Assembly (NCBI RefSeq): GCF_002127535.1
Contig: NZ_MUBJ01000003.1
Coordinates: 141,909 to 205,908, forward strand
Length of the DNA stretch: 64,000 nucleotides
Reading direction: 5' to 3'
From: Xenorhabdus vietnamensis
Lineage (GTDB): Bacteria; Pseudomonadota; Gammaproteobacteria; Enterobacterales; Enterobacteriaceae
Part shown: positions 38,130 through 49,071 of the stretch, one piece after another
How the letters are laid out: each line of letters opens with the position of its first letter
How positions within the stretch are numbered: position 1 is the first letter of the stretch
Program-made: the position numbers and the translations under genes
The notes under the pieces: generated by a model
The model's input: only the letters and a program-made list of their open reading frames with translations
What the model was told of the DNA's origin: nothing
Databases searched by the model: none

Positions 38130-40025
38130 ATGACTCAATCTAGTTACAACGCAGAGGCCATTGAAGTCCTCAGTGGCCTGGAGCCAGTTCGTCGTCGTCC
38201 CGGAATGTATACTGATACAGCCCGCCCGAACCATCTGGCACAGGAAGTGATCGATAACAGTGTGGACGAAGCCCTGGCTGGCCACGCGAAGCATATTGAA
38301 GTAATCCTTCACAGCGATCAGTCTCTGGAAGTGATAGATGATGGCCGTGGTATGCCGGTTGATATCCATCCTGAAGAAAAAGTTTCTGCTGTTGAATTGA
38401 TTCTGACCCGCCTGCATGCGGGGGGAAAATTCTCCAATAAAAATTACCAATTTTCTGGTGGCTTGCATGGGGTTGGGATCTCAGTGGTCAACGCTCTGTC
38501 CAAGCGCGTGGAAGTGACTGTTCGTCGTAACAGTCAGGTTCATCAGATCGCCTTTGAGAATGGCGAGAAAGTGCAAGAATTGGAAGTTATCGGCAGTTGT
38601 GGCAAACGCAACACCGGAACAAGTGTCCACTTTTGGCCGGATGAAAGCTATTTCGATGTTCCTCGTTTCTCTGCTACTCGTTTGACACATCTGCTGAAAG
38701 CCAAAGCGGTACTGTGCCCGGGTGTTGAAATTGTCTTTAAGGACAAGCTGAACGATACTGAGCAGAAATGGTGTTATGCCGACGGGCTGACAGATTATCT
38801 GCTGGAAGCCGTCAATGGGTTGGTAACGCTGCCACAAGCACCGTTTGTCGGCACATTCAGCGGGGATACCGAAGCGGTCGACTGGGCTTTGTTATGGCTG
38901 CCTGAAGGTGGAGAATTATTGACTGAAAGCTACGTTAACCTGATCCCAACAGTACAGGGGGGAACTCATGTTAACGGTTTGCGTCAAGGATTGCTGGATG
39001 CCATACGTGAATTTTGCGAATTCCGCAATATATTGCCGCGTGGAGTAAAACTCTCCGCTGATGATATCTGGGATCGCTGTGCTTATGTGTTGTCCCTCAA
39101 AATGCAAGATCCGCAATTTGCCGGCCAAACCAAAGAACGCCTCTCTTCTCGCCAGTCAGCGGCTTTCGTTTCTGGTGTGGTGAAAGATGCATTCAGTCTG
39201 TGGTTAAACCAGCACATTCAGGATGCGGAGCAACTCGCTGAAATGGCGATTGCCAGTGCCCAGCGTAGAATGCGTGCGGCGAAAAAAGTCGTACGTAAAA
39301 AACTGACTAATGGCCCCGCTTTGCCGGGGAAACTGGCAGATTGTACTGCACAAGATCTCAATATCACTGAACTGTTTTTGGTGGAAGGGGATTCCGCCGG
39401 TGGTTCTGCAAAGCAAGCCCGTGATCGTGAATTTCAGGCGATCATGCCTCTGCGCGGAAAAATCCTGAACACATGGGAAGTCTCTTCGGATGAAGTACTG
39501 GCTTCGCAGGAAGTTCATGATATCTCCGTGGCGATTGGTATCGATCCGGATAGCGAGGATCTGAGCCAGCTCCGCTACGGTAAAATCTGCATACTGGCGG
39601 ATGCAGATTCTGATGGATTGCACATTGCAACATTGCTGTGTGCCCTGTTTGTCCGTCACTTCCCGACATTGGTGAAACGTGGGCATGTCTATATGGCAAT
39701 GCCACCACTGTATCGTATCGACCTCGGCAAAGAAGTGCACTATGCGCTGGATGAAGGGGAAAAAAGCGCCATACTGGATCGCTTGAGCCGCAAGCGTGGC
39801 AAACCGAATGTTCAGCGCTTTAAAGGGTTAGGTGAAATGAACCCAATACAGTTGCGTGAGACCACGCTAGATCCGAATACTCGCCGTCTGGTGCAATTGA
39901 CTATTAACGATGAAAATTATCAAACAACTCTCTCAGTCATGGATATGCTTCTGGCGAAGAAACGGTCAGAAGATCGCCGTAATTGGCTGCAAGAAAAAGG
40001 TGATTCCATCGATATTGAAGTTTAG
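38130..40025 (+). CDS. parE: DNA topoisomerase IV subunit B
   Basis: A 631-residue ATPase subunit of topoisomerase IV. The GHKL ATP site is visible (EVIDNSVDEALAGHAKHIEV; VIDDGRGMPVDIHPEEK; GGLHGVGISVVNALSKRVEV) and the TOPRIM domain follows (LFLVEGDSAGGSAKQARDRE; ILADADSDGLHIATLLCALF). Length matches E. coli (630). It forms the tetramer with ParC that decatenates daughter chromosomes. Followed by parC after 110 bases, a gap with imperfect GTGCATAA-type repeats. Confidence 0.99.
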   Translation: MTQSSYNAEAIEVLSGLEPVRRRPGMYTDTARPNHLAQEVIDNSVDEALAGHAKHIEVILHSDQSLEVIDDGRGMPVDIHPEEKVSAVELILTRLHAGGKFSNKNYQFSGGLHGVGISVVNALSKRVEVTVRRNSQVHQIAFENGEKVQELEVIGSCGKRNTGTSVHFWPDESYFDVPRFSATRLTHLLKAKAVLCPGVEIVFKDKLNDTEQKWCYADGLTDYLLEAVNGLVTLPQAPFVGTFSGDTEAVDWALLWLPEGGELLTESYVNLIPTVQGGTHVNGLRQGLLDAIREFCEFRNILPRGVKLSADDIWDRCAYVLSLKMQDPQFAGQTKERLSSRQSAAFVSGVVKDAFSLWLNQHIQDAEQLAEMAIASAQRRMRAAKKVVRKKLTNGPALPGKLADCTAQDLNITELFLVEGDSAGGSAKQARDREFQAIMPLRGKILNTWEVSSDEVLASQEVHDISVAIGIDPDSEDLSQLRYGKICILADADSDGLHIATLLCALFVRHFPTLVKRGHVYMAMPPLYRIDLGKEVHYALDEGEKSAILDRLSRKRGKPNVQRFKGLGEMNPIQLRETTLDPNTRRLVQLTINDENYQTTLSVMDMLLAKKRSEDRRNWLQEKGDSIDIEV

Positions 40026-40135
40026 CGCATAACTTTAGTGCATAAATAATGAGTGCATAAAAATTGGTGCACAAATGCAAATAAAGTGAAATATCGCGCA
40101 CGGGTAGTCAATACAGATTTTGAGGAAATTAATAC

Positions 40136-42388
40136 ATGAGTGAGATAACTCACGATGGTGTGGAGCGTCAACCGCTTCACACATTCACTGAAAACGCTTA
40201 TTTGAATTATTCCATGTACGTCATCATGGATAGGGCGTTGCCTTTTATCGGTGATGGCTTAAAGCCTGTTCAGCGTCGTATTGTTTATGCGATGTCAGAA
40301 TTGGGATTGAGCAGCAGCGCCAAATTTAAAAAATCTGCCCGTACTGTCGGTGATGTTCTCGGTAAGTACCATCCGCATGGAGATGGGGCTTGTTATGAAG
40401 CCATGGTTTTGATGGCACAGCCTTTCTCATATCGTTATCCGTTGGTGGATGGACAAGGAAACTGGGGGGCACCAGATGATCCGAAGTCCTTTGCGGCGAT
40501 GCGTTATACAGAATCCCGTTTGTCCAAATACGCCGAATTGTTGCTGAGCGAATTGGGGCAAGGAACCGTAGATTGGGTGCCAAACTTTGATGGTACATTG
40601 CAGGAGCCTAAAATGCTGCCTGCACGCCTTCCCAATATCTTGCTGAATGGCACCACCGGCATTGCTGTTGGTATGGCGACTGATATCCCTCCACACAATG
40701 CCCATGAGGTTGCGAGTGCCCTGATTGCCATGCTGGATAAGCCTGATCTATCGCTTGATGAAGCAATGGAATATGTCAAAGGGCCGGATTATCCAACAGA
40801 AGCTGAGATCATCACGCCAAAAGAAGATATCCGCAAGATCTATAAAAATGGCCGTGGTTCGGTGCGGATGCGGGCAATTTGGTCGAAAGAAGAAGGTAAC
40901 GTAGTTATTACAGCCTTGCCTCACCAAGTATCCGGCGCGAAGATACTGGAGCAAATCGCCAGCCAAATGCGGGCAAAGAAATTACCGATGGTGGATGATC
41001 TGCGGGACGAATCTGATCACGAAAATCCAACTCGCTTAGTGATCGTTCCACGTACTAACCGCGTGGATGTCGAACAAGTGATGAACCATCTTTTTGCAAC
41101 CACTGATCTGGAAAAAAGCTATCGCGTTAACCTCAACATGATCGGTTTGGATAATCGCCCAGTAGTTAAAGGTTTGGTTGAGATCCTCAGTGAATGGTTA
41201 GTTTTCCGTCGTGAAACTGTGCGTAATCGTTTGAACCATCGTTTGGAGAAAGTGCTTAAGCGTCTGCATATTCTGGAAGGTTTGTTGGCGGCATATCTGA
41301 ACATTGATGAAGTCATCCATATTATTCGCAATGAAGATGAGCCAAAACTGGTATTAATGCAGCGCTTTGGATTAACCGAAACGCAGGCAGAAGCTATTCT
41401 TGAACTGAAATTGCGCCACTTGGCGAAACTGGAAGAAGTCAAAATCCGTGGTGAGCAAGATGAGTTGGCGAAAGAACGTGACAAACTTCAGGCGATCTTG
41501 GGTTCTGAACGTAAGTTAAGTACGTTACTGAAGAAAGAGATTATTGCTGATGCAGCAAGCTATGGTGATGACCGCCGCTCTCCATTGAAAGAGCGTACGG
41601 AAGCGAAAGCCATGAGCGATCATGACATCCTGCCATCGGAGCCGATTACCGTTATTATGTCGGAAATGGGCTGGGTACGGAGTGCGAAAGGACACGATAT
41701 TGAGCCTGCGGGTTTGAATTACAAATCTGGTGACAACTTCCGCAGTGCGGTACGCGGCAAGAGTAACCAGCCTGTGGTCTTTATTGATACCACTGGACGC
41801 AGCTACTCCATTGATCCGTTGGATTTACCATCAGCCAGAGGGCAGGGAGAGCCTTTGACCGGTAAACTGGCATTGCCTGCCGGGGCATCGGTTGATCATC
41901 TGCTGATGGCAAAAGAAGAACAGAAATTCTTGATGGCATCAGATGCAGGGTATGGTTTTATCTGTTCTTTCAGTGACTTGATTGCTAAAAACCGTGCTGG
42001 CAAGGCAATGATTACTTTGCCTGAAAATGCCAAAGTGATGCAGCCATTGGAAATTCATAACGAACAGGATGATATGTTACTGGCGATTACCAAAGCCGGT
42101 CGTATGTTGATGTTCCCGGTAGCTGATCTGCCGCAACTTTCGAAAGGAAAAGGCAATAAAATTGTTTCCATTCCTGCTGCACAGGCCATATCAGGCGAAG
42201 ATATATTGAGTTGGTTGCTGGTATTGCCTCCACAATCTTCAATCACGCTTTACTTTGGCAAGCGCAAATTACTGCTCCGCCCTGAGGATTTGCAGAAATT
42301 CAGGGCTGAAAGAGGGCGTAAGGGAACTGCTTTACCTCGTGGTTTGCAGCGTGTTGAACGCGTTGAAGTAGAGATACCGAAACAGTAA
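40136..42388 (+). CDS. parC: DNA topoisomerase IV subunit A, Gly at the Ser80-equivalent site
   Basis: A 750-residue cleavage subunit. The catalytic Tyr lies in [16 protein letters not shown], around residue 124. The N-terminal QRDR reads [18 protein letters not shown]: the Ser80 of E. coli ParC is Gly84 here (GGG codon 40385-40387), while the following acidic Glu (E. coli Glu84) is kept as Glu88. The C-terminal beta-pinwheel has expected strings ([36 protein letters not shown]). AGGAA precedes ATG 40136. ParC works with ParE; the Ser-to-Gly difference may alter quinolone binding. Confidence 0.99.
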   Translation: MSEITHDGVERQPLHTFTENAYLNYSMYVIMDRALPFIGDGLKPVQRRIVYAMSELGLSSSAKFKKSARTVGDVLGKYHPHGDGACYEAMVLMAQPFSYRYPLVDGQGNWGAPDDPKSFAAMRYTESRLSKYAELLLSELGQGTVDWVPNFDGTLQEPKMLPARLPNILLNGTTGIAVGMATDIPPHNAHEVASALIAMLDKPDLSLDEAMEYVKGPDYPTEAEIITPKEDIRKIYKNGRGSVRMRAIWSKEEGNVVITALPHQVSGAKILEQIASQMRAKKLPMVDDLRDESDHENPTRLVIVPRTNRVDVEQVMNHLFATTDLEKSYRVNLNMIGLDNRPVVKGLVEILSEWLVFRRETVRNRLNHRLEKVLKRLHILEGLLAAYLNIDEVIHIIRNEDEPKLVLMQRFGLTETQAEAILELKLRHLAKLEEVKIRGEQDELAKERDKLQAILGSERKLSTLLKKEIIADAASYGDDRRSPLKERTEAKAMSDHDILPSEPITVIMSEMGWVRSAKGHDIEPAGLNYKSGDNFRSAVRGKSNQPVVFIDTTGRSYSIDPLDLPSARGQGEPLTGKLALPAGASVDHLLMAKEEQKFLMASDAGYGFICSFSDLIAKNRAGKAMITLPENAKVMQPLEIHNEQDDMLLAITKAGRMLMFPVADLPQLSKGKGNKIVSIPAAQAISGEDILSWLLVLPPQSSITLYFGKRKLLLRPEDLQKFRAERGRKGTALPRGLQRVERVEVEIPKQ

Positions 42389-42452
42389 GTTGAGGTAAAA
42401 ACAATATATATCTCATATGGATATTCTCTAATTTAGTTATTGTACAAGTGGT

Positions 42453-42519
42453 TATGCCCAACGGATTTCAATTTGTAACACAGGCAATCAAGCGGCGAAT
42501 TGTAGGATGAAAGGCATCA
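42453..42519 (+). repeat. Degenerate ERIC-like or related repeat
   Basis: TATGCCCAACGGATTTCAAT resembles the first 20 bases of the ERIC copies (TATACCCAATGGATTTCAAG) and is followed by AAGCGGCGAAT, close to AAGGGAGCGAATC of ERIC, but the right half is absent. It may be a decayed ERIC or another intergenic repeat. Confidence 0.4.
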
Positions 42520-42571
42520 ATCATAATTTCAGGCCAGTGTATTACACTGGTCTGCTCAGCAAGGGGCAGCT

Positions 42572-43303
42572 ATGCTAGCAGTCATTCGTGGAATTATTGT
42601 TATTCTGTTTACGATACTGATCTTTATTTTTGGTTGTATTTATTGTTTATTCAGCCCACGCAATCCTCGCCATGTCATGACTTTTGGTCATGCATTTGGC
42701 AAATTACATAAAATTTTTGGCATCAAATTGTTGGAGCGTATTCCTGCGGATGCACGGGAATATGGTCCCAGCATTTATATCGGCAATCACCAAAACAATT
42801 ACGACATGATCACTATGTCCAATGCGGTACAGCCACGCACAGTGACCGTGGGCAAAAAAAGCTTGGTCTTTATTCCTTTTTTTGGCCAGATTTACTGGTT
42901 GACCGGTAATATTTTGATCGACAGGGACAACCGAACAAAAGCACATGGCACAATTTCGCAGGTTGTCGATCAGATCAAAAAAAACCGGGTTTCGGTCTGG
43001 ATGTTCCCAGAAGGAACACGCAGTCGTGGCCGTGGCTTGCTGCCCTTTAAAACAGGCGCTTTTCATGCAGCCATTGCAGCAGGGGTATCTATCGTGCCAG
43101 TCTGTGTTTCTTCCACACACAATAAAATAAAACTCAATCGTTGGAATAATGGCACTGTTATTGTTGAAATGTTGCCGCCGATTGATACCAAGAAATACAC
43201 CAAAGAACAGGTTCGTGAACTGGCAGAACACTGTCGGCAAATGATGCAAACTAAAATTGAAGAACTGGATAAAGAAGTCGAGGAACTGGATAAGCGGGGA
43301 TAA
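42572..43303 (+). CDS. plsC: 1-acyl-sn-glycerol-3-phosphate acyltransferase
   Basis: A 243-residue inner-membrane enzyme (E. coli 245) that makes phosphatidic acid, working after PlsB or PlsY. It begins with a membrane helix (VIRGIIVILFTILIFIFGCI). The acyltransferase motifs are NHQNNYDMITM (His-x4-Asp), GNILIDRDNR, FPEGTRSRGRG and the later VPVCVSS. The charged C-terminal helix ends EELDKRG. It follows parC with a 183-base gap and precedes sufI, the E. coli order. Confidence 0.97.
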   Translation: MLAVIRGIIVILFTILIFIFGCIYCLFSPRNPRHVMTFGHAFGKLHKIFGIKLLERIPADAREYGPSIYIGNHQNNYDMITMSNAVQPRTVTVGKKSLVFIPFFGQIYWLTGNILIDRDNRTKAHGTISQVVDQIKKNRVSVWMFPEGTRSRGRGLLPFKTGAFHAAIAAGVSIVPVCVSSTHNKIKLNRWNNGTVIVEMLPPIDTKKYTKEQVRELAEHCRQMMQTKIEELDKEVEELDKRG

Positions 43304-43712
43304 TTGAGTGGTGGTAAATTATCCTTAATTATCAAATATGAACTCCTGCATTTTGGATGGGTTATCGCCATAAATTTAAGATAGTTTTAGAGTTTCTCTC
43401 CTATTCGCGATATGATTGCGTTTAATAAATTAACGTTTTTATTAAACGCAATCGATAGAATAATAAATCCTGATAGCTACAATATAGGGCTATTCATCCC
43501 AGTCATTATTTGAATCGTATGCCTAAGAATTTCAAGCAGAAGCTTGGAAGGAGAGGGTTATGTTTCATTGAACCTTAAACGGTAATTGAATCGTGCCTGT
43601 GGCGTTTATATCGTATGTAGTATTTCATGTTACATTTCAGAATGTTGTGTTCACATAAGCAACCATTGGAGGTTGCTATTCTCGCTGTGAAAGTTTCTTC
43701 TGTGGAGAAAGT
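43304..43712. other. plsC-sufI intergenic region with a long perfect inverted repeat
   Basis: A 409-base gap without a gene. It contains a perfect 15-bp inverted repeat, GATTGCGTTTAATAA / TTATTAAACGCAATC, at 43414-43453 with a 10-base loop (ATTAACGTTT). No T-run follows directly. The rest is AT-rich; I see no convincing sigma-70 box before sufI. Confidence 0.7.
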
Positions 43713-45122
43713 ATGTCACTGAGTCGGCGACAATTTATTCAGGCTTCTGGTGTGGCAATGTGTTTAGGAGCGATGCCTTGTGTGGTTCGAGCAGATAGAA
43801 ATAAACAAACAAAATTGCCGATCCCTCCTTTACTGGAATCCCGAATAGGACAACCACTGTTTTTAGCCATGCAAAAAGCCAGATGGTCGTTTAATGGTCA
43901 TGATAAAGTTAAAATCTGGGGCTTCAATGGGAATTATTTAGGGCCAACTATTCGGGTTCGCCGAGGAGATTATGTCAAACTGATATATAACAATCGGCTG
44001 TCTGAACCTGTTTCAATGACAGTAGCGGGATTATTGGCACCTGGAACCTTGATAGGAGGCTCACCCCATTTGATGCAGCCGAATGGGCGTTGGGCGCCCA
44101 TTATCCGGATAGATCAACCTGCAACGACCTGTTGGTATCATGCCAATACTCCAAATCAAATGGCAAAACATGTTTATGCCGGCCTTGCCGGGATGTGGTT
44201 GGTGGAAGATGAAACTAGCCGTAATCTGCCGTTGCCCAAGCATTATGGTGTCGATGATTTTCCTGTTATTTTGCAGGATAAACGGTTGGATAATTTTGAT
44301 GCCATAGAATATGTCCCGTTGGACACTCAGGGTTTTCTTGGCAATACCTTGGTGGTTAATGGTGTCGAAAATCCTTTTGTGGAAGTTGCCAGAGGTTGGG
44401 TTAGGTTACGCTTACTGAACGCTTCCAATGCCCGGCGATATCAATTGCAGCTCAGCGATGGGCGTCCGTTCTACATGATTGGTACTGATCAAGGATTACT
44501 GCCTGCTCCCGTAGCGGTACAATTATTGTCACTTGCTCCGGGAGAGCGTCGTGAGGTCTTGATTGATATGTCGAAAGTGGAAAGTGTTACCATTACCGCG
44601 GGGGAACCTGCTGGGATAATGGATCGTTTGAAAGGATTAGTGAGTCCTTCAACCAAGCTGCTGTCTACCACAGTATTAACACTGAAAGCCAGTGGCTTGC
44701 TTCCTTTAGTGACAGATAAATTACCCGCTCAACTTGTAGTTGATAATCCACATATTAACTCCTCTATTCAAAGTCGTCAGATTGGTTTGGGAGATTATTC
44801 ACAAGGGAGCAGTGATAAGCACCTAGTCGATATAACAAGCCAGCAAGGAGCATGGGAACGCTGGATAGTCACAACGTCAATACCTCAACCTCTCCATATT
44901 GAAGGAGTAAGGTTTAAGGTCATAAATCTGAATGGTAAACGTCCAGAGCCACAGGATTATGGCTGGAAAGATACCGTTTGGATTGATAGCCGGGCAGAAC
45001 TGCTGGTTAATATGGTACAGCCATCTTATGAGAATTTTCCTTTCATGTATTACAGCCAGATATTGGAGATGGCTGATCGTGGGGTTGCCGGGCGATTGAT
45101 TGTTAATCCTGCCGATTTCTAA
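43713..45122 (+). CDS. ftsP: Cell division protein FtsP (SufI), multicopper-oxidase-like
   Basis: A 469-residue periplasmic protein with a Tat signal (SRRQFIQASGVAMCLGAMP; twin Arg at residues 5-6). The three cupredoxin domains of the multicopper oxidase fold are seen (IWGFNGNYLGPTIRVRRGDY; WYHANTPNQMAKHVYAGLAG; PFMYYSQILEMADRGVAGRL), but the Cys/His set of a copper site is not complete, as in E. coli SufI, which lacks copper. It protects the divisome under stress. GGAG precedes ATG 43713, inside GTGGAGAAAGT. Confidence 0.95.
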   Translation: MSLSRRQFIQASGVAMCLGAMPCVVRADRNKQTKLPIPPLLESRIGQPLFLAMQKARWSFNGHDKVKIWGFNGNYLGPTIRVRRGDYVKLIYNNRLSEPVSMTVAGLLAPGTLIGGSPHLMQPNGRWAPIIRIDQPATTCWYHANTPNQMAKHVYAGLAGMWLVEDETSRNLPLPKHYGVDDFPVILQDKRLDNFDAIEYVPLDTQGFLGNTLVVNGVENPFVEVARGWVRLRLLNASNARRYQLQLSDGRPFYMIGTDQGLLPAPVAVQLLSLAPGERREVLIDMSKVESVTITAGEPAGIMDRLKGLVSPSTKLLSTTVLTLKASGLLPLVTDKLPAQLVVDNPHINSSIQSRQIGLGDYSQGSSDKHLVDITSQQGAWERWIVTTSIPQPLHIEGVRFKVINLNGKRPEPQDYGWKDTVWIDSRAELLVNMVQPSYENFPFMYYSQILEMADRGVAGRLIVNPADF

Positions 45123-45456
45123 GTGAAAACACTTTTACCTTCTTCATTGGATTCTGCAATGCTTTAACTTGTAGCGGAAAGAGGGTGAATACAGAAATAA
45201 GAGCAGTCTTGATATCCTGTCAGCTTAATAGCAGATCTGATTGATGCGCGATCAGATAGATATTCTGTGTAATTGAATAAGGCTGTTATTTTGGTGCCTA
45301 TTTGTTAATTAATATGCTGCCAAAAAATGGATTGTTTGGTAATTAGTGAACAAACTAACTATTTGTGCGGAATAAGCTACTAATCTTATCGACTGAGAGT
45401 AACCCTTTCCGTATAGTGTCCAAAATTTTCATACTACTTGGCTGTAAGGTGATTTA
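45123..45456. other. ftsP-folA intergenic region
   Basis: A 334-base gap without a gene on either strand. A TATAGT near 45413 could be a -10 for folA, with no good -35 at normal spacing. A small inverted repeat TCTGAT/ATCAGA lies at about 45235-45265. AAGGTG just before the folA ATG is its ribosome site. Confidence 0.4.
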
Positions 45457-45942
45457 ATGATTATCAGCTTGATTGCTGCGATGGCTATGGATCGAGTTAT
45501 CGGTATGGAGAACGCCATGCCGTGGACTTTGCCGGGTGATTTAGCTTGGTTCAAACGCAATACGCTCGGAAAGCCGGTTGTGATGGGGAGAGTGACTTAT
45601 GAGTCGATCGGCCGTCCTTTGCCGGGGCGCCTGAATATCGTGATCAGTAGTCAACCTTCGAGTGATGATCAGGTCACTTGGGTAAACTCTATCGAAGCTG
45701 CTTTAGCTGCTGCTGGCGATGTTGAAGAAGTTATGGTGATGGGTGGAGGAAAAATTTATGAGCAATTTATTCCTCTGGCCGACCGTATGTATCTGACTCA
45801 TATTGATGCAGAAGTGATTGGCGACACACATTTCCCGGATTATGAACCAGATGAGTGGAATTCAACTTTTACTGAATATCACGAAGAAGATGAAAACAAC
45901 TCACATGGCTACTGTTTTGAAGTTTTAGAACGCCGAAAGTGA
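45457..45942 (+). CDS. folA: Dihydrofolate reductase
   Basis: A 161-residue DHFR (E. coli 159) that reduces dihydrofolate with NADPH. It begins [20 protein letters not shown]; the catalytic acid is Asp28 ([13 protein letters not shown]). NADPH contacts lie in [18 protein letters not shown], where E. coli has His45, Trp47 and Lys58; Val, Tyr and Leu are found here. [15 protein letters not shown] and [11 protein letters not shown] are standard. It is convergent with apaH, as in E. coli. Confidence 0.98.
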   Translation: MIISLIAAMAMDRVIGMENAMPWTLPGDLAWFKRNTLGKPVVMGRVTYESIGRPLPGRLNIVISSQPSSDDQVTWVNSIEAALAAAGDVEEVMVMGGGKIYEQFIPLADRMYLTHIDAEVIGDTHFPDYEPDEWNSTFTEYHEEDENNSHGYCFEVLERRK

Positions 45943-45956
45943 GCTAATTTTACGTG

Positions 45957-45978
45957 CGGAGTGCCTTGAGGCACTCCG
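45957..45978 (+). terminator. Hairpin downstream of folA
   Basis: Perfect 9-bp stem CGGAGTGCC / GGCACTCCG with a TTGA loop, 14 bases after the folA stop. There is no strong T-run on either side (GCGTCGTAATTT after it). Confidence 0.5.
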
Positions 45979-46026
45979 GCGTCGTAATTTATGACGATAT
46001 AGTTCAGGGGGAATCCACTGGATTTA

Positions 46027-46845
46027 TCATTTAGTGAGTAATGAATTCTGGCTGAAATACTGCTTATCTTCCCAACGCAGCATGGTCAATTTACCTCCCC
46101 AACAACACCCCGTATCCAGAGCGTAGATGCAGGCAGGTGTCCCTTGACCTTCCAATGCAGCCCAGTGGCCAAAAATAATGGAATAGCCTTCAGGAATTTT
46201 GCATGGTAATTCAAACCAAGGTTTCAGTGGGGCAGGTGCATTTTCAGGCTTGGATTTGCAGATCATATCCAATTGACCATTTGGAAAACAATAACGCATC
46301 CGGGTCAAAGCATTGGTACTGTAACGTAATCGAGCAAGACCGCTTAACTCCGGAGCCCAATTATTTGGCATATCTCCATACATGACATCAAGAAACAAGG
46401 GATAGCTGTCACTGCGAAGAATGGCTTCCACCTCACGGGCACATATTTTGGCTGTTTCCAAATCCCATTGTGGGGATAGCCCGGCGTGTGTCATGATGAG
46501 TTTTAATTCATCATCAACTTGCAGCATTGGCTGTTTTCTCAACCAATTTATCAATTCATCACTATCCGGTGCTGTGAGCAACTCATCCAGCAAATCTTTC
46601 GGTTTATTGCGGCTGATTTTTGCGTAAACTGCCAACAAGTGCAGATCGTGATTACCTAATACCAATTTAACTGCGGAGCCGAGTTGTTTGATATGACGCA
46701 GTACTGCTAACGAATCAGGGCCACGGGCGACGAGATCTCCTGTCAGCCATAAGGTGTCTTCATTGGGATTAAAATCGACTTTTTCTAATAAAGAGCGAAA
46801 TTCACGATAGCAACCATGAATATCGCCAATAAGATATGTAGCCAT
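46027..46845 (-). CDS. apaH: Bis(5'-nucleosyl)-tetraphosphatase, symmetrical
   Basis: A 272-residue metallophosphatase that splits Ap4A to two ADP and removes Np4 caps from RNA. The metal-site blocks are [28 protein letters not shown] and [14 protein letters not shown], with [12 protein letters not shown] and [13 protein letters not shown] later. The ATG lies 2 bases after the apaG stop (TAATTAATTT region), so it is the last gene of the lptD-surA-pdxA-rsmA-apaG-apaH cluster. Length close to E. coli (280). Confidence 0.98.
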   Translation of the reverse strand: MATYLIGDIHGCYREFRSLLEKVDFNPNEDTLWLTGDLVARGPDSLAVLRHIKQLGSAVKLVLGNHDLHLLAVYAKISRNKPKDLLDELLTAPDSDELINWLRKQPMLQVDDELKLIMTHAGLSPQWDLETAKICAREVEAILRSDSYPLFLDVMYGDMPNNWAPELSGLARLRYSTNALTRMRYCFPNGQLDMICKSKPENAPAPLKPWFELPCKIPEGYSIIFGHWAALEGQGTPACIYALDTGCCWGGKLTMLRWEDKQYFSQNSLLTK

Positions 46846-46847
46846 AA

Positions 46848-47225
46848 TTAATTTATCAGTGTTGGAATAGCCAGACGGAACACAGGAATGGTGGTGCGGA
46901 ATGGGCGGCCATCGTGATCAATCATTTCATAGTAACCTTCCATCGTACCCAGGGGAGTTTCCAAAATAGCGCCACTACTGTAGCGATATTCTGTTCCAGG
47001 TGGGATCAAAGGTTGTTTTCCCACAACCCCTTCACCCTGAACTTCGGTTTGGTGACCATCACTGTTAGTAATGCGCCAGTAACGGCTAATCAGTTGCACG
47101 GGAAAATGCCCAAGATTGCGAATTGATATTGTATAGGCAAACACAAAACGCTGTTGTTCCGGCTGTGATTGGCTTTCTACGTAAGTACTTTGTACTTGAA
47201 TATAAATTCTTGGTTCATTGAGCAT
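46848..47225 (-). CDS. apaG: ApaG family protein (Co2+/Mg2+ efflux protein)
   Basis: A 125-residue ApaG/DUF525 protein with an immunoglobulin-like fold. Typical strings are [20 protein letters not shown], the [20 protein letters not shown] loop, and [18 protein letters not shown]. Its role is not well settled; mutants in other bacteria affect Co2+ resistance. The ATG at 47225 lies 36 bases after the rsmA stop, and the stop almost touches the apaH start, so it is in the operon. Confidence 0.97.
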   Translation of the reverse strand: MLNEPRIYIQVQSTYVESQSQPEQQRFVFAYTISIRNLGHFPVQLISRYWRITNSDGHQTEVQGEGVVGKQPLIPPGTEYRYSSGAILETPLGTMEGYYEMIDHDGRPFRTTIPVFRLAIPTLIN

Positions 47226-47261
47226 AAGTGCCTCCTGTTATTGCAACATTTGTTTATTTAC

Positions 47262-48077
47262 TTAGGCAATTTCAGCTTGAGATGATAACCAGTTTGCCAT
47301 TTTACAGTATTGCTCGACAGAGATATTTTCAGCCCGCGTGCTTGGATCAACACCCAGTTCAGATAACTGTTCAATGGAAAAAATATTCCCAAGACTATTG
47401 CGGATAGTTTTTCTCCGTTGGTTAAATGCCTGAGTTGTAATCCGGGCTAACATGCGAATGTCCTGAACTGGATAAGGTATGCACTTATGGGGGATTAAAC
47501 GCACAACGGCTGAATCCACTTTCGGCGCTGGCGTAAATGCCGTAGGCGGTACTTCAAGAACAGGTATTACCTGACAGTAGTATTGTGCCATCACACTTAA
47601 ACGCCCATAGGTTTTACTGCCAGGCCCCGCGACAAGACGATTCACAACTTCTTTCTGTAACATAAAGCTCATATCAGCGATAGCATCAGTATAGCTGAAG
47701 AGATGGAACATCAACGGTGTAGAAATGTTATAAGGCAGATTACCAAATACACGCAGGGATTGACCACGCTCTTTGGCAATCTGGCTAAAATCAACAGTCA
47801 TTGCATCTTGTTGAATGATTGTCAGCTTATCTTTCAGTTTGGGATGGACATGCAGACGAGCGGCCAGATCACGGTCAAGCTCGACGACAGTCATTTTATC
47901 CATGCGTTCACCAACTGGCTCAGTCAGTGCCCCCAGACCTGGGCCGATTTCCACTACGGCTTGGCCAGCCTGTGGGTTTATCGCGTCGACAATACTATCA
48001 ATGGTAAACTGATCGGTTAAAAAATTTTGCCCGAAACGTTTACGGGCATGGTGCCCTTGATGGACTTTGTTATTCAT
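47262..48077 (-). CDS. rsmA: 16S rRNA dimethyladenosine transferase
   Basis: A 271-residue KsgA (E. coli 273) that dimethylates A1518 and A1519 of 16S rRNA during 30S maturation. AdoMet motif: [19 protein letters not shown]. Motif [29 protein letters not shown] at 14-22 and the C-terminal [15 protein letters not shown] are standard. It overlaps the pdxA end by 8 bases, and apaG follows. Confidence 0.99.
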   Translation of the reverse strand: MNNKVHQGHHARKRFGQNFLTDQFTIDSIVDAINPQAGQAVVEIGPGLGALTEPVGERMDKMTVVELDRDLAARLHVHPKLKDKLTIIQQDAMTVDFSQIAKERGQSLRVFGNLPYNISTPLMFHLFSYTDAIADMSFMLQKEVVNRLVAGPGSKTYGRLSVMAQYYCQVIPVLEVPPTAFTPAPKVDSAVVRLIPHKCIPYPVQDIRMLARITTQAFNQRRKTIRNSLGNIFSIEQLSELGVDPSTRAENISVEQYCKMANWLSSQAEIA

Positions 48078-49071
48078 TACTGTTTTGTATCATTTTAATT
48101 GCTAGATTCAATGCGGTGATAAAACTACCCACATCAGCTTGACCTGTCCCTGCCAGCTCTAGTGCTGTGCCATGATCGACAGAAGTTCGGATAAATGGCA
48201 GACCCAGCGTAATATTCACTGCCCTGCCAAAACCTTGGTATTTTAACACGGGTAGCCCTTGATCGTGATACATAGAAAGCACGGCATCGGCATTATCCAG
48301 ATATTTAGGCTGGAACAGTGTATCCGCAGGCAACGGACCTTCCAGCCATATACCTTCTGCCCTCAGGCTGTCTAAAGCCGGAATGATGACGTCTATTTCT
48401 TCGTGTCCCATATGCCCTCCTTCACCCGCATGAGGATTCAGGCCACAAACATAGATGTGGGGACGAGGAATACCAAATTTGGTTTTTAGATCATGATTGA
48501 GGATGGTGACAACTTCCCTAAGGGAATCAAATGTGATCGCTTTGGGAACATCCATAATAGGCAGATGTGTTGTTGCCAGTGCTACCCGTAGCTCTTCTGT
48601 TGCCAGCATCATGACCACTCTTGAACATTGGCTGTGGTCAGCAAAAAACTCAGTATGTCCGGTAAAAGGCACTCCAGCATCATTGATGACACCCTTATGC
48701 ACAGGCCCTGTTACCAATGCTGAGAATTCCCCATTCAGGCAACCATCGCAGGCTTTTGCTAAGGTTTCCGTGACATAAGTACCGTTTTTTCGGTTTAGTT
48801 CCCCCGCAATAGTCGGGGTTTGGAGATGAACGGGCAGGATAGTCAGGGTGCCGGCGGCTTGTGATGAAGAAATGTGTTCAGGGGAATAAGTTTGCAGTTG
48901 CAGGGGTAAATTCAGTTGCTTGGCCCGGGAAAGCATCAGCTCAGGATCGGCACAGACAACCAATTGGATGGGCCACTCTTTTTGGGCAAGGGCAATGACT
49001 AAGTCAGGGCCAACCCCGGCTGGTTCGCCGGGGGTAATAATGATGGGTTTATTGTTGTGCATCGCTACCAT
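48070..49071 (-). CDS. pdxA: 4-hydroxythreonine-4-phosphate dehydrogenase
   Basis: A 333-residue enzyme (E. coli 329) for pyridoxal phosphate synthesis. [20 protein letters not shown] opens the family, and the metal-binding His residues lie in [28 protein letters not shown] and [22 protein letters not shown] 49071 overlaps the surA end by 23 bases; a second ATG at 49062 is also possible, as its product ([14 protein letters not shown]) aligns better with E. coli. Coupled to surA upstream and rsmA downstream. Confidence 0.98.
   Translation of the reverse strand: MVAMHNNKPIIITPGEPAGVGPDLVIALAQKEWPIQLVVCADPELMLSRAKQLNLPLQLQTYSPEHISSSQAAGTLTILPVHLQTPTIAGELNRKNGTYVTETLAKACDGCLNGEFSALVTGPVHKGVINDAGVPFTGHTEFFADHSQCSRVVMMLATEELRVALATTHLPIMDVPKAITFDSLREVVTILNHDLKTKFGIPRPHIYVCGLNPHAGEGGHMGHEEIDVIIPALDSLRAEGIWLEGPLPADTLFQPKYLDNADAVLSMYHDQGLPVLKYQGFGRAVNITLGLPFIRTSVDHGTALELAGTGQADVGSFITALNLAIKMIQNSNE

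Noticed and set aside
43713..45122. Active multicopper oxidase
   Set aside because: The fold is present but the full set of Cys/His copper ligands is not; it fits copper-free FtsP/SufI.
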